Origin: Hofstenia miamia
Lineage: Eukaryota > Xenacoelomorpha > Acoela
NCBI GenBank assembly: GCA_004352715.1
Contig: SCFE01000020.1
Location: 367,510 to 431,509, forward strand
DNA length: 64,000 bases
Direction: 5' to 3'
Made by a program: the position numbers and the translations under genes. Under the pieces are notes generated by a model that was not told the origin of the DNA, searched no databases, and worked only from the letters and a program-made list of their open reading frames with translations. Shown one piece after another: positions 33,790 to 45,199 of this stretch (positions are counted from its first letter, which is position 1; every line of letters starts with the position of its first letter).

Positions 33790-34640
33790 GAAATAACTAA
33801 TTGCCAGATATAATGAAAAATTCAGATAGAACACTTTTGTATAAAAATGGAGATCCCCTTATTGCGAAAAAGTTGTAGGCCAATCTCAATAACGCGTTCT
33901 GTTGTAAGTTCTTAAAAAAATTATTGCACGTTCAAATTAAAAAAATCTTTGCATCTGAGAATATCCCATCACCTAAAAAATATGGTTTCCGCGCTAAGCA
34001 TAGTTCAAGTGATGCAATTATTTCAATTACTGAGAAAATATTCTCAAATAAATCTCAAAATAAATCTAGTTGCATAGCCATTCTAGACTTAAGCAAAGCT
34101 TTCAATTTAATGAATTTTGAAATTTTGGCAATTAAACTTAAAAATAACGGATTTCAACAAAATTCAATTAAGTTACTTATGAGTATTTACAAAGTAGAAA
34201 ACAGTGTATTTTAATGAATAGTATGAAATCTGATTATATTACAACCAATCGAGGAGTGAATCAAGGCACAGTACTAGGGCCAATTTTATTTGCAATAAAT
34301 ACAGATAATGATGCACTTAGGGCTACAAAAAATTTACAAAGTGATATTGAAAATCTTTTTTGATATTTCCCACATAATCAATTAAAAATAAATATTGAAA
34401 AAATGCAATTTATTTTATTTTCTCAATTCTGAAAGAAATAACAATCAAGATCGAATTAATTGTTAACAGTGTTCGCATAAAACAATGCGATCATGTTATA
34501 TATTCAGGCATTGATATTGACAAGGATTTAAAATTTGATAAATATCTCCTAAAAATAGATACAAGAATTGGCTTCTGGCATTAGATACTTATACCACCTC
34601 AGAAATTTCGGATCCAATCATCACATTCAAATATTGCCTG
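33790..34640 (+). pseudogene. Non-LTR retrotransposon (LINE) RT fragment 2
   Basis: Reading with several stops: KKYGFRAKHSSSDAI (.FGFRK..ST..AI), SSCIAILDLSKAFNLMNFEI (first catalytic Asp present in LDLSKAF), NRGVNQGTVLGPILFAIN (G.PQGS.LGP.LF..), then a degenerate palm with no intact F.DD box, and a C-terminal IYSGIDIDKDLKFDKYL block (YLG..ID..L.F..H). Same orientation as fragment 1 but a separate copy. Confidence 0.7.
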
Positions 34641-34883
34641 CATTTTGTTTATAGTAATTACATTATTGTTCATTATTATTTATGAATATTAAGACAAAAA
34701 GCCGCTATTTTTATCAAAAACTGTTAATTGGTCATAAAAACATTAAATTTTCATCTACCTGCCTCAAATATTGTCTAATATTATAAATCCCATACAGCTT
34801 CAATTTATTTTAAACATAAATATGGCCAAGAATCAATGACTTTATAGTTCTAAAATTGTAACATTTTTGCAAATGTTGCTTTG

Positions 34884-34896
34884 ACTCTTATTATTA

Positions 34897-34933
<37 letters not shown>

Positions 34934-34970
34934 TATTCTTATTGTTAATATTATTAATGTTAATATTACA
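34884..34970. repeat. (TTA/ATT)n microsatellite
   Basis: A run of ATT trinucleotides grading into irregular AT-rich sequence. Confidence 0.85.
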
Positions 34971-36051
34971 ATTAAAAATTATATTATGAAATCATTTCGA
35001 AATTCTGCATCATTTGATTTAAACAAAATTTTCATTCAGTTTGTAAATTTGCTTGCATTGCTAACATTTTTGTTATGATAATTTTAACTATAAACTGAAA
35101 ATTTATTAATCTTGCAATGCAACGGTGCACGTTCTACCCAAGAAACCTACTTTATATTGCTTAAATTTATTGAGATTTTAATACCTCGAGATGGAAATCC
35201 AATATTGATATATGAATTGCAGTTAAGTTCTAAATCTAAACTTCAAAATTGCTTAGCTATTTATTTTTAAAACCAAAATTTCGCAAAATATTTCTGATAT
35301 TATACGCAAAACATTCTCTATATTTTACGGAAATATCAAAAGGCTTTTATGCTTTGTTAGCAAAACTTCAATAGTAATTGATATTCTAAATTTCTTTCAT
35401 CAAATCCATTTAATAATGCTAATTTTACTTAACCCCGCCTATAAGTTTCCAGCTTTTTAAATGTCAAACGAGATACATATAATTGAGTCATTTGCAACAA
35501 TGCATGAACTTCAATTGCCTATAATATTAGCTTTAAACATAAAGAACTTTAAAAGATCATAGACCAAGAACATACTTGTATTAATAATGAAGAATGACAT
35601 TGAGTTGTTTTGAAGATATCATGTAGCAAATTTTTCTTTGAAATTCTTAAATCAAGGCAATGGTTACTTTATGATACTTCACTGCTAGTGACACACCAAA
35701 GCACATCTATTCTTGAATCTTGAAAACCCAATTGACAAGCCAGATTCCATAACTAGTAATTTTTAGCATGAAACCTAAAATTTCATGTTGAATAATGTAG
35801 ATTCTCAAATACAGTCTCTCTTAATTTTAAAAAAGTAAGATGTGGAGCTAAATATAATTTGTCTAAGTTATGATTTTTGATGAATGCTTTCTTACTCATG
35901 GAATGAATTTAGATCTGCAAATGCGATCCATAGCTCGCATAAATATTTCGTTGTTCCAATGCTTTTGTTCAGTAATAGGGCTTACTAGAAGTATTTATAG
36001 CGGATTCTGATGCAGTAGACGTTAGTATTGATGGTAAAGCCTGTGAAGGTA
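34971..36051. other. Intergenic, nothing recognised
   Basis: AT-rich, only short frames with stops on both strands. Confidence 0.4.
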
Positions 36052-37101
36052 TGCTATGAACCTCTTAAGTTATACATTTCGTACTTTTTAGGGAATTAGC
36101 ATATGGAATCTTGCCAAAAATGTCACACTCATATCCAAACCGAATTCCACCATGATTTTAAGATGGACATTGAGAAACAAAAAGTAAATGTGATATTTTA
36201 TATGAATGAAAAAAATAGTTATAAAATATGTAGTTTTACCAACTATAGAAACAAAAAAAATTAAAGCCTTAGAAATTCACAGATATCTCTTTTAAGAAAA
36301 CTATTGATTTTATACTATCACTCATGCAACAATTTTATAAACTCTATCTCCAACACTAACCCTTCTAGCCCATCATTCATGTATTATCTCAATACCACAG
36401 TCTAACTTTACAATAGATATTATGGAATACTATATCAACAGAAATTAAAGAATGATGACACTAAAACATTGTTTTTAAGAAACCTACAGAAAATAACCGA
36501 AGTAATAAGTCTAAGTTAAGTAACAGCGGAATAAATAAATAAATACATACACATATGTATATATACTTATATATATATATATATATATANTGCTATGAAC
36601 CTCTTAAGTTATACATTTCGTACTTTTTAGGGAATTAGCATATGGAATCTTGCCAAAAATGTCACACTCATATCCAAACCGAATTCCACCATGATTTTAA
36701 GATGGACATTGAGAAACAAAAAGTAAATGTGATATTTTATATGAATGAAAAAAATAGTTATAAAATATGTAGTTTTACCAACTATAGAAACAAAAAAAAT
36801 TAAAGCCTTAGAAATTCACAGATATCTCTTTTAAGAAAACTATTGATTTTATACTATCACTCATGCAACAATTTTATAAACTCTATCTCCAACACTAACC
36901 CTTCTAGCCCATCATTCATGTATTATCTCAATACCACAGTCTAACTTTACAATAGATATTATGGAATACTATATCAACAGAAATTAAAGAATGATGACAC
37001 TAAAACATTGTTTTTAAGAAACCTACAGAAAATAACCGAAGTAATAAGTCTAAGTTAAGTAACAGCGGAATAAATAAATAAATACATACACATATGTATA
37101 T
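36052..37101. repeat. 0.5 kb direct duplication joined by one N
   Basis: 36052-36562 and 36591-37101 appear identical by eye over about 510 bp. The first copy ends in (TA)n followed by a single n at 36590, and the second ends in a slightly different (TA)n. Contains no gene. The lone N suggests an unmerged contig overlap. Confidence 0.85.
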
Positions 37102-37116
37102 GTATATATATATATA

Positions 37117-38675
37117 TTGGGGCTGTGCGGGTACGGGTAAGAAAAGACAACCGGATCCTGTTCACGAGTCGAATGTCGAATCCTTCGCATGTATACTTGT
37201 GCACATTCTTAGGTGCTGTACATAAGCAATGAACACTGAATTAAATATTATCTAAAAATCCGAATTAAATTTTTATTTATTCAACAAACCTGGTTTTGTT
37301 GTGTTGTTTTGGTAGATATTCTTTGCGGATAAATAATTAATTATCGTGGTTACTTCTAAAATTTAGCACTCTTATCGATGATTGCATGTTCATACCACTG
37401 CATTCCAGCTACTCAAAATTAGTCTGATCAAGGATTTCTATAATAGAAATCTATGTACTGAATGAGCAGCAAGTATTACAAGTAACATAACTGAAGAAAT
37501 ATTGAAATCCTTTTACATGAACACATCTATGAGGTTGGAGAGGTTCATGCAAAGATAAGAATTTGTGCTAATCCAGGGTTGCCGTTGACATGGAAATTTC
37601 GCATCAAATTAAATCAAATCAACAGACTGTTGCTAACTGATATCAATTGATATCAATTCACTAACTTGCGAGCTCATGTGCTTAAGCAGGGCACAAGGCT
37701 TCATTCATAATTACTAATGCAATCTTGATAATCAAGACTTGCTTGCACTGCAGCAGATTTATATTTTGATAAATATTTATCCTATATTTTTGCATATTTA
37801 CAAATCCAGTATGTTCATTATTAATAATATTTCAACCATATTTAGTAAGTCAATTCTTAAATTATAAATCTGCTTGAAAGTGTTGCACATTACAGTTAAT
37901 ATGAAATAGTTCTACATATGATAGGGCCTAGCTATACAAAGTGTTAAGAAAAATAAATAAATAAATATATTAAAAATTTATGTATGCCACCACTTTGTAA
38001 CAAAAAAATTATTGCGCTCGTTCTGTATGATGACAATAAAAAGAACCCCTCTGTACACAATTTTTACAAATCCCACTCTGTACGATATATCCCCTTCAGA
38101 AATGCACATTGTATGGAATTGTCGAAAAATCTTATATATCGTCTCAGCACTGAAAGTCTCAATTGTTTCTGATGACACGAAAAAATGTTTTCTCTTGTTA
38201 ATATTTTGAAATTGACTGCACATTTGTAAAAATTGTGACTTAGTAATGTAAGTTTGTGCCAAAGTCATAATATTTTAATGACGTATGTTTTTGAAAACAT
38301 TTTGTTTAAAATTGAAATCATGCAAAAACTTGTTTTTGTGAAGCTTTGTTATGATTTTTGAATATCTCAAAATATTCTCCATTTTGCTGATTAAGGATAA
38401 TTTACAACGTTGCCTGAAATATTAAATTATACCAATATTTAAACCAAATTATTTTTAAGATAACGAAAACGTAGCCTAATTTAATAAACAAAGATATTCA
38501 AGGTTGAATATATATTCATATTTCAAAAAAATTTTATTTCTACCATATTTACAATTGTACACATTGTGTCTTAAAGGATATTTCGCGATTACGAGTAGGG
38601 GCGGGTTTGGGTAAAGAGAAACAAATAGGCGCGCCAATAGCGTTAGTAAATTTTGCTACCCGCACACCTCAAATA
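37117..38675. mobile_element. 1.56 kb TIR element, hAT-like ends
   Basis: Left end TTGGGGCTGTGCGGGTA directly after a (TA)n tract. Right end, inverted, reads TTGAGGTGTGCGGGTAGC. The right boundary coincides with the point where similarity of the adjoining secreted-protein pseudogene stops. No transposase recognised inside; the open frames at 37978-38268 (both strands) have no known motif. A truncated copy of its left arm appears at about 39885-40130 (shared TACATAAGCAAT, CACTGAATTAAATAT and related words). Confidence 0.5.
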
Positions 38676-39290
38676 TATTCTCATTGCTATTGTTGTTTGA
38701 TATCGAAATCCATTGATGATGACTATTCATGCTAGAATATTGAATTTTCAAAATGTTGTTGTTAATTGTCATTTGAAGACTACTTCCAATGAATGCATAG
38801 TAATTCTGCAAACATGTACCATAATATGAATGCTGATCATAATACTGTGCTTCTACCATAACTTCTGCTTTTGATGATTTTATGAAAAAATCACAATAAT
38901 TTATTGTAATTTCGTCTTTATGACTAGGATTGGTAACTTTGCACATGTATTTCAAACGATTTTTTTGTATTTGGTGATACAGCACTCATGTTTACAAAGC
39001 CTGCCCCTGGCACTACAATGCTAATTCGTAAATGATGCTCAAATGATTAGACATCAATTATCGCAAATCCAATATGTGAGAGGTAATACTCACAGTTCCG
39101 AACTCTCTGTAGTAAATATAGAATTCTTCCACAACGAGCAATGTGTTGATTATAGAGTGCATTCCTTCCCATTTTCCGTGAACACATTCTCTGAGATTAT
39201 GAATGCTATTGGGATTTCTAGAAATTTAGCTTGTTTTTCTTAAGGAACATAGAACAGTGCTGAGAAAAGTTAAAATTGTAATTGTCACCA
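38676..39290 (-). pseudogene. Secreted FG-GAP-tailed family, N-terminal pseudogene (copy 3)
   Basis: Minus-strand reading recovers the signal-peptide region (TILTFLSTVLCSL), NPNSIHNLRECVHGKWEGMH, GAGFVNMSAVSP, KVTNPSHKDE, then the open piece with VMVEAQYYDQHSYYGTC, SLQMTINNNILKIQYS and HQWISISNNNSNENIF. It follows copies 1 and 2 in order. The start codon is lost (an A of CATATG is missing, giving ACATTGG), an in-frame stop lies after the SLRKTS region, there are frame changes near 38960-39060, and the gene ends abruptly at the 1.56 kb TIR element. Everything beyond about the first 210 residues is missing. Confidence 0.8.
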
Positions 39291-39320
39291 ATGTTTCTTG
39301 GAAGAAGCTATATAATAAAA

Positions 39321-39410
39321 GCACTTAGAAATTCACTACTTTAAGCTATCTAAAACTGTATTTTGACAATAAATAATACAAGTAGGTATAATCCATCTGA
39401 AGATATTGTA
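39321..39410 (-). promoter_or_regulatory. Conserved upstream block of family copy 3
   Basis: Contains the core ACTGTATTTTGACAATAAAT (39355-39374), with TTAGAAATTCACT before it and AATCCATCTGAAG after it, matching the block upstream of copy 2. Confidence 0.5.
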
Positions 39411-39422
39411 TATATATATATA

Positions 39423-39880
39423 CAGTATGTTTCATAAGTTACAACGACTTTTTATTAATGATAATTCTATGTCTATGTCGAATAATAATAAATAATATCT
39501 TTCAGTTAAAAAGTATTTTTGCATGGAGTTAGAGATTGTCTACAATTTGATACATAAACCTAATCCATAAGGTAAAAACTAGCAGTGCAATAGCATTCCG
39601 AAATGGGTTAGTTGATATAGTAAAAAAACCCTATAAATAAAGTTATAATAAATTAATAACGGAAGGGAATAGTAAGTATAAATATAATAGAAACATTTAG
39701 ATATAAAACGCCAAGATTGAACGAGGAAGCCTTCAAGTTTATCCTTATGATTAATATTTTACATATTCCTTAGAATAATTGTTAGAAATTACGTAATCAT
39801 TACAATAAAGTTTTGAAATATATATTTTCTTTACCTTGTTTTCATTTTATAGAAGTCGTTGTAACTTATGGGACAGACTG
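39423..39880. mobile_element. 458 bp Tc1/mariner-type MITE
   Basis: Left end CAGTATGTTTCATAAG then TTACAACGACTT. Right end, inverted, CAGTCTGTCCCATAAG then TTACAACGACTT. TA flanks both sides (39421-39422, 39881-39882). Too short for a transposase and no coding motif inside. It sits in a TATATATA tract. Confidence 0.75.
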
Positions 39881-40504
39881 TATATAAGAAAAACTGGAAG
39901 CAGTTCAAAAGAAGAATGTCGCATCCCCATGTACAGATTCTTAGCTGCTGCATATAAGCAATCACCACTGAATTAAATATTTATAAAAATGCAGATTAAA
40001 TTTATCAGGATGAAAGTCTATTTTTGATTGCACAGCTGTTCGGTTACTTATTGTAAGTACTTCTTTAGTTACGTGGCAATTCAATAAAATTCCCACTTTA
40101 ATCGATAACTGCACATTCAACACCATTACTAGCCAATGCGCTTGTTTGTTACCTTCTGATGTTAATATATTTGGTAATTCGTAGAACGTTATATTTGATT
40201 CATTATATTATTCTGGTGTATGAAGGTGGGGTAAAACGGGATAGCTAAGATGGCTCTGAAAACTGCATTTAGGATATGTTCTAAAACTGACAAATACCTT
40301 TATGGAACCCCAACATACCCAAATGTTCATATCATAGAGACATTTCGCTTCAGTTTATTTTTAACTATGTTATTTTTTGAAATGATTTTTTCCGAAAATA
40401 AAAATATCAACATCTGTATTTAAGAAGTCTTTAATTTGAAAAGCATAACATAAGATCTTATTATATGCACATAATTCAGTGTATATACGCTTGTACAGTA
40501 TATA

Positions 40505-42091
40505 AAGTACTGGAAATGTGTATTCAACCACCTTGCTATTTTGAATAAATTATGAAAATGCATTGGATAGAGTGTGCGTGAAATTATTACTAAGTGTTAC
40601 TTTGATTGAGAAGGAAAAAATCTGTATGTCTAATATCATCAAATATGTAGAATAACCATTGACTATTAATTTTTAATCAAAATTAGAAAACTTGTATTGG
40701 AAAAATGTATTCGGCCAAATGAAAAAAATTTAACAAATGAGCAAATACAAAAAATTAAATCGAAAATAGGAGACGTAAATTATTAATTGACGCAATATAA
40801 GCACTTAGCAACAAAATTCTCTCTTCTAATATTTTAAAGGATGTCCCTTTGAGCGAATAGCAGCTTCAAAGCGATCAGGGATTGAAGCAAAAAGTCTTTC
40901 AATAAAGCTGTTGGGAATTACATAAAATTCTGTCTTTATTGCATTCAACAGCTCGTCGTCAGTGTGAATAGTATGTTGTCCAATCCGATATTTGACCTCC
41001 TTGAACAAATTTTCGATATTCAGGAAGGATAGCAACCACATTATTGTGGAAGACGTTTTTCATTTCTTTTGAGATATGACCTGGACACCATCCTGCAAAT
41101 ATATTGATCACTTGTAAGGAGTGGCAAGAGTTCTTTTCTAGAATCCGAGCATATTAAGAGCTTAGAAGAGTACCAGTGATATGAACAATCTTGCGAAAGC
41201 CACACTTCCATATTGCACTCTATGCCATTACAGACTTTCCCCCATAATTCATAGTCCCGAGTAAGTTGAGGTAAGAATCTGAATTTCTCTTTATCAACAT
41301 TATTTATGAGTATCGCTCAAACCTTGACTCATCTGAAAATATAACATTAGACCAATGTTTAGGCGAATTGTTTCTCATCAATTTGGTCCACCTCAGCCGG
41401 CGTAATCTTTGTTTTGAGGTTAAGAATGGCTTTGTGGGTGCTACAAAAGTCCCAATTGAGTACTTCTTCAGGATGTTTCTAAGCTCTTGCCGTCCAGAGG
41501 TTACTATCAGCCCATTCCTTGCGAAGTTCCTCTGGAGTCTTTCTGGGATTTCCCTTTGAAAGGCACACAAGAGCTGCCTGGGAAGTTTTGGAGGTCTTCT
41601 TTGGCCATCCGGACTTAGGGTTGGGGCAATGATGTTTTCAGAAGTGAAACGTCTGATGATATACCCAACAGTACTTTGAGGTCGCGCTACAAGTTGGGAT
41701 ATATTACATTGAATCATCCCTTCCAAATGCTTGGAGATAATCAACTCGCTAATGGCAATAGGTACGTAACCAGGAATCATATATGGCGAAGAAAGTCTGT
41801 TATTAGGTATTTTCAAAATAAATATACTAAAAATAGCTCAACCAATGAAAGGAGTTACAGCTACTCTAATTTTTTCTGAAATGGCAGAATACATTTTTTC
41901 CAAGAAAAGCTTCCCGTAGGATTTGTCCTTGATACTTAAAGTAAACAGTGATAATTATGTCTCAACATTGATGAATTCCTCTTTCTGCAACACCAAATCT
42001 AATTAAAAATTACATATGACATTCTTGGAGTCAATTTCTTGGAAGTATTTATGAGAAATCATGGTTGACCGAATTCTTTTTTCCAGTACTG
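40505..42091 (-). mobile_element. Tc1-like DNA transposon, inactive
   Basis: Ends: left AAGTACTGGAAATG (40505), right inverted CAGTACTGGAAAAAAG (42091), with TA on each side (40503-40504 and 42092-42093). Both arms continue with a shared CAACCA block. Total 1.59 kb, the usual Tc1 size. The transposase inside is broken. Confidence 0.8.
40826..41816 (-). pseudogene. Tc1-like transposase, broken
   Basis: The N-terminal frame 41816-41304 holds the paired-type DNA-binding region (a helix-turn-helix around CNISQLVARPQSTVGYII), a GRPRKLS-like stretch (GQRRPPKLPRQ), and the first catalytic block with SKQRLRRLRW and HWSNVIFSDESRF (Asp in SDESRF). The middle (41303-41042), expected to hold the DNARPH-like second Asp, is broken by stops. 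The C-terminal frame 41041-40826 gives LNIENLFKEVKYRIG (NPIENLW; third acidic residue Glu) and FIERLFASIPDRFEAAIRSKG, the normal Tc1 tail. DDE recombination is not possible from this copy. Confidence 0.85.
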
Positions 42092-42280
42092 TATTTAGAA
42101 GCACGAACATCAGTGTATACAAATTTTGACGAAATTAAGCAAATATCACAAATGTATATCATCAGCTTGTGATACATTGCCGCATAAAGCATGAGCGAGC
42201 CTATAAGGAACATACCTCACTTTTAATCCACTATTCTACCGATAACTACATGGAAAAAGTTAATTTCCCGTTTTGCTCCA

Positions 42281-44100
42281 TTCTAGTACTGTCTATATTG
42301 TGTGCATTGCTTCACATTGAGTATACAAAATATTAGCTTAAGTTGATTATACATTAAAGTTAATGTATTGAATAACCTATAGACATGAATGACAAGGACA
42401 GTCGAACATCACTTAGATATACCATCAAAATAGTGTAATACTCAAAATATGGCAGTTAAACATTGCGCCCTTGACATTTTTAATAAAATGACCCTTGATT
42501 TTATTCAAAATAGCGTATCGTAAAATAGCAAAATACTCAGTATTGGGCAGTTAATAAAAGCACAATTCATATAAACATACACTGCAGAAACATTTAAAAT
42601 TTCACACTGAGAAAATCAAATTACTTAATCAGTCATTTTAACGAGGTTAAAACCAGGTGTCTGCTAAATTGTGACATGCGACCACGATCCTGGGAATTTT
42701 AATATCTTATTGAAAATGCATCTGTTGAAAACAGTATGAGAGAAGTATCTAGTGATAGCTTCAAGAACAGCGTATACTCCTTGAGAATATATTTATATTT
42801 GTTATTTCAAATGCGAAAATTATTAAAGAGCAACAACATTTCTACAAACCGCAAATTCAATGAGATTATCACCATAATTTGAAGTTAATGTACCTGCTAA
42901 TGATTTTGCTGAATGAATACAAAAATTATCATCGGTCATTTTGACCTTTCGTCGCGTTTCTGGTTGTACTATGATCCCTAAATGCGTTTTTGTATTTTCG
43001 GCTCCAATTTTCCTTTAGTCTTATCATTTATTAGTTGCAACATTGTTTCCCTGCACATTTTAATTCATATTTTGTTTGCAGAAGGTAGGGGAAATGAGCC
43101 GCTAATATTATCTCTTTTTTCTTATAACTCACCAGTTTCCAGGGAACTCTTTCAAGGTGTCGCTCGTCCCCACACTGACAATATAACTCCTCCAAGTATC
43201 ACTTATGATTTTTGCTTACTGTCTTTAGTGATCCAACATCTATTGGAACGACTTTAACTTTTCTTCAAAAATCTCTCTAATTTCTATAGAAACTCCCTGT
43301 ATTTATCCATTTTTCTCTTTAGCTGTTCTTTCTTATTCTTTGGTACTGCTGTAATTGTTCTTTGTTTCAATTACCATGTTAGTCTATATGTCGAAGCCCA
43401 CAGTATCTTAGACTTCTCATTTTCTATAACTCCTGTTTATCCCATGCTGCCTACACATATTCCAGTGTTCATTTAGTCCTAACACTTATATTCATTATGT
43501 GCCAACTTCTCACACCCTGATATTAAATATCTATTTTACAACAATCCATAAGGTATTTCTATTGCTTACACTAAAATATATTAAATTCACGTTTTCTCAA
43601 ATTATGATGTTCATTTAATATGTGCTCAATACATACGATTTTTTTAAGATTTCTTCTCCAACGAATTTTTTAGTACAGAAAGAGAGTAGGGTTTTTGCTT
43701 GATCAAGTTTAGGCTGTGAATATGGATTTGTGTTAAAGCACTACATAAGATTTGCTTGTTTAGGCTAATATGAATTTGTTATTAGTGTTCTGAATCAGCA
43801 ATAATGTACTGCATACAACGTATGAATTATTACGTGGAATAATATAAATATAATTTTTTTACAATCTTTGAGAATTAATACGTTAAAACAATAGCACCAA
43901 GAAAGACAATGCTATTAAAAGTCTTCTGTATTTTGAATTCATAGATGTATTTCCAACGTCTCACATATAATAAAACAGGAAATCAATTTCAATTCTCTAA
44001 TCATTTGCACGCATCGACTTTTCATCTTATTTCGATAAGAACGTGTCTACAATCTACAAATATATTTACGCGAATTGGAATCATTTTCCTTATAAGAAAT
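42281..44100. other. Intergenic upstream of the GPCR, nothing recognised
   Basis: Motif-free frames only (for example 42982-43257, plus). Confidence 0.4.
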
Positions 44101-44109
44101 TCAATTCAA

Positions 44110-44117
44110 TATAAATA
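44110..44117 (+). promoter_or_regulatory. TATA-box candidate for the GPCR
   Basis: TATAAATA lies 58 bp before the CCAAT-like context (AACCAATCAGC) and initiator Met region of the GPCR: the CCAAT word follows it directly and the ATG is at 44175. Spacing allows a start site near 44140 and a short 5' UTR. Sequence-only evidence. Confidence 0.35.
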
Positions 44118-44174
44118 ACCAATCAGCTCAAGACAGCATCGTTTTAAACAAAACATTTGCAGTGATTTTGCAGA

Positions 44175-44403
44175 ATGAATTTTACTCTCCAAGATCAGCC
44201 AGACTATGTTTGGGCAACAAAACTCAACGTTTACAACGGCGGCTTGGGAATCACTGGCTTGGTTCTAAATCTTTTCATTATTTTAACATGCCGTCATATA
44301 GAAACTAAGTCCAGTTTTATAAACTTCATCCAAATTTTAGCAATTTGGGACGGAATGATTTGTCTTGATCTTGGAATTCCAAGAGGTATCTTGAGAGCAT
44401 TGG
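44175..44403 (+). CDS. Class A GPCR, exon 1 (N-terminus, TM1-TM2)
   Basis: Starts MNFTLQDQPDYVW, with a sequon at residue 2 typical of a receptor N-terminus. TM1 follows (GITGLVLNLFIILTC; the Asn is position 1.50). TM2 carries FIQILAIWDGMICL, whose Asp is at 2.50. A strong splice donor, GTAAGT, begins at 44404. The exon ends in phase 1 and joins the exon at 48763 to make one Gly codon, continuing directly into extracellular loop 1/TM3. The joined protein would be 299 residues. The style resembles invertebrate neuropeptide (FMRFamide-like) receptors; the ligand is not known. Confidence 0.85.
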
Positions 44404-45168
44404 GTAAGTATTTCTCTAATGCAAATCGCAATATTTAAAATTGTTCATATTTTCTACTATTTTCAAACTAAAGCGGTTTTTCAGGGTGAGCTATCCGCTT
44501 TTTTCTAACTATAAACTACAGCTTTGATTGCCATAGGGAAAGAAATCGACGTGCCTCTAATGCGGCATGTCCGTTTTTTGATCTGAATCTGACATTTTGA
44601 GTCCATTGCAGTGGCTTTGTGCTTTTTGTTGAATTTATATTTTATGTCATTTGGTAATAATGTACGTATGCCAGTATTATCATTTAAGGAATATTTAGAT
44701 TTTCTGCACTCTTTGGAGTATTAATTATTCTGAAATTACAATATTTATTCATAGATTGTCAATAATTATAAATAAAATCGATTAGTTTTTATACAACTGT
44801 TCTCTATTTACAACAACTAATTGGTATTATATATTAAGTCTTTATCAACATATTTCAAATGCATGATTAAAACTGAAAACCTTAGGCTGGCCGATAGTAA
44901 CAACCAGCACCGATGTTACAATAATTGAACAACTGTAATGTCAAAAATGTTAGTGATAATATCTTTCGATTTATATTCAAAAACAATTGAACAAATTCTA
45001 TTTTTTACATTTCTGTGTTAGATAACGTTTCACGGCCAAAAAGCACAAACTTCGATAAACTTATCCGCCTTATTATGTGTAGTCTTTAGACGAATAGAGA
45101 AGTGCAGGGAAGGACACTGGTACGCTATTATGTAATCAAACCCCTTTTTCTACAGTATATAGCTTATT

Positions 45169-45170
<2 letters not shown>

Positions 45171-45199
<29 letters not shown>
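45171..45199. repeat. (TA)n microsatellite
   Basis: It abuts the hAT-like element; 8 bases of TA repeat also follow its right end, consistent with an 8 bp target duplication inside the repeat. Confidence 0.9.

Larger units (their letters stand above)
40228..42280. mobile_element. TIR element (GGGGTAAAACGGG ends) interrupted by a Tc1 element
   Basis: Left end GGGGTAAAACGGGA at 40228. Right end TCCCGTTTTGCTCCA at 42266-42280 (inverted TGGAGCAAAACGGGA). The two arms (about 277 and 189 bp) flank a complete Tc1-like element, so the Tc1 jumped into an older non-autonomous element of about 0.47 kb. Superfamily of the outer element not established. Confidence 0.55.

Noticed and set aside
37978-38268. 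Overlapping frames on both strands inside the 1.56 kb TIR element as transposase
   Set aside because: No DDE, zinc-finger or dimerisation motif could be found in any frame.
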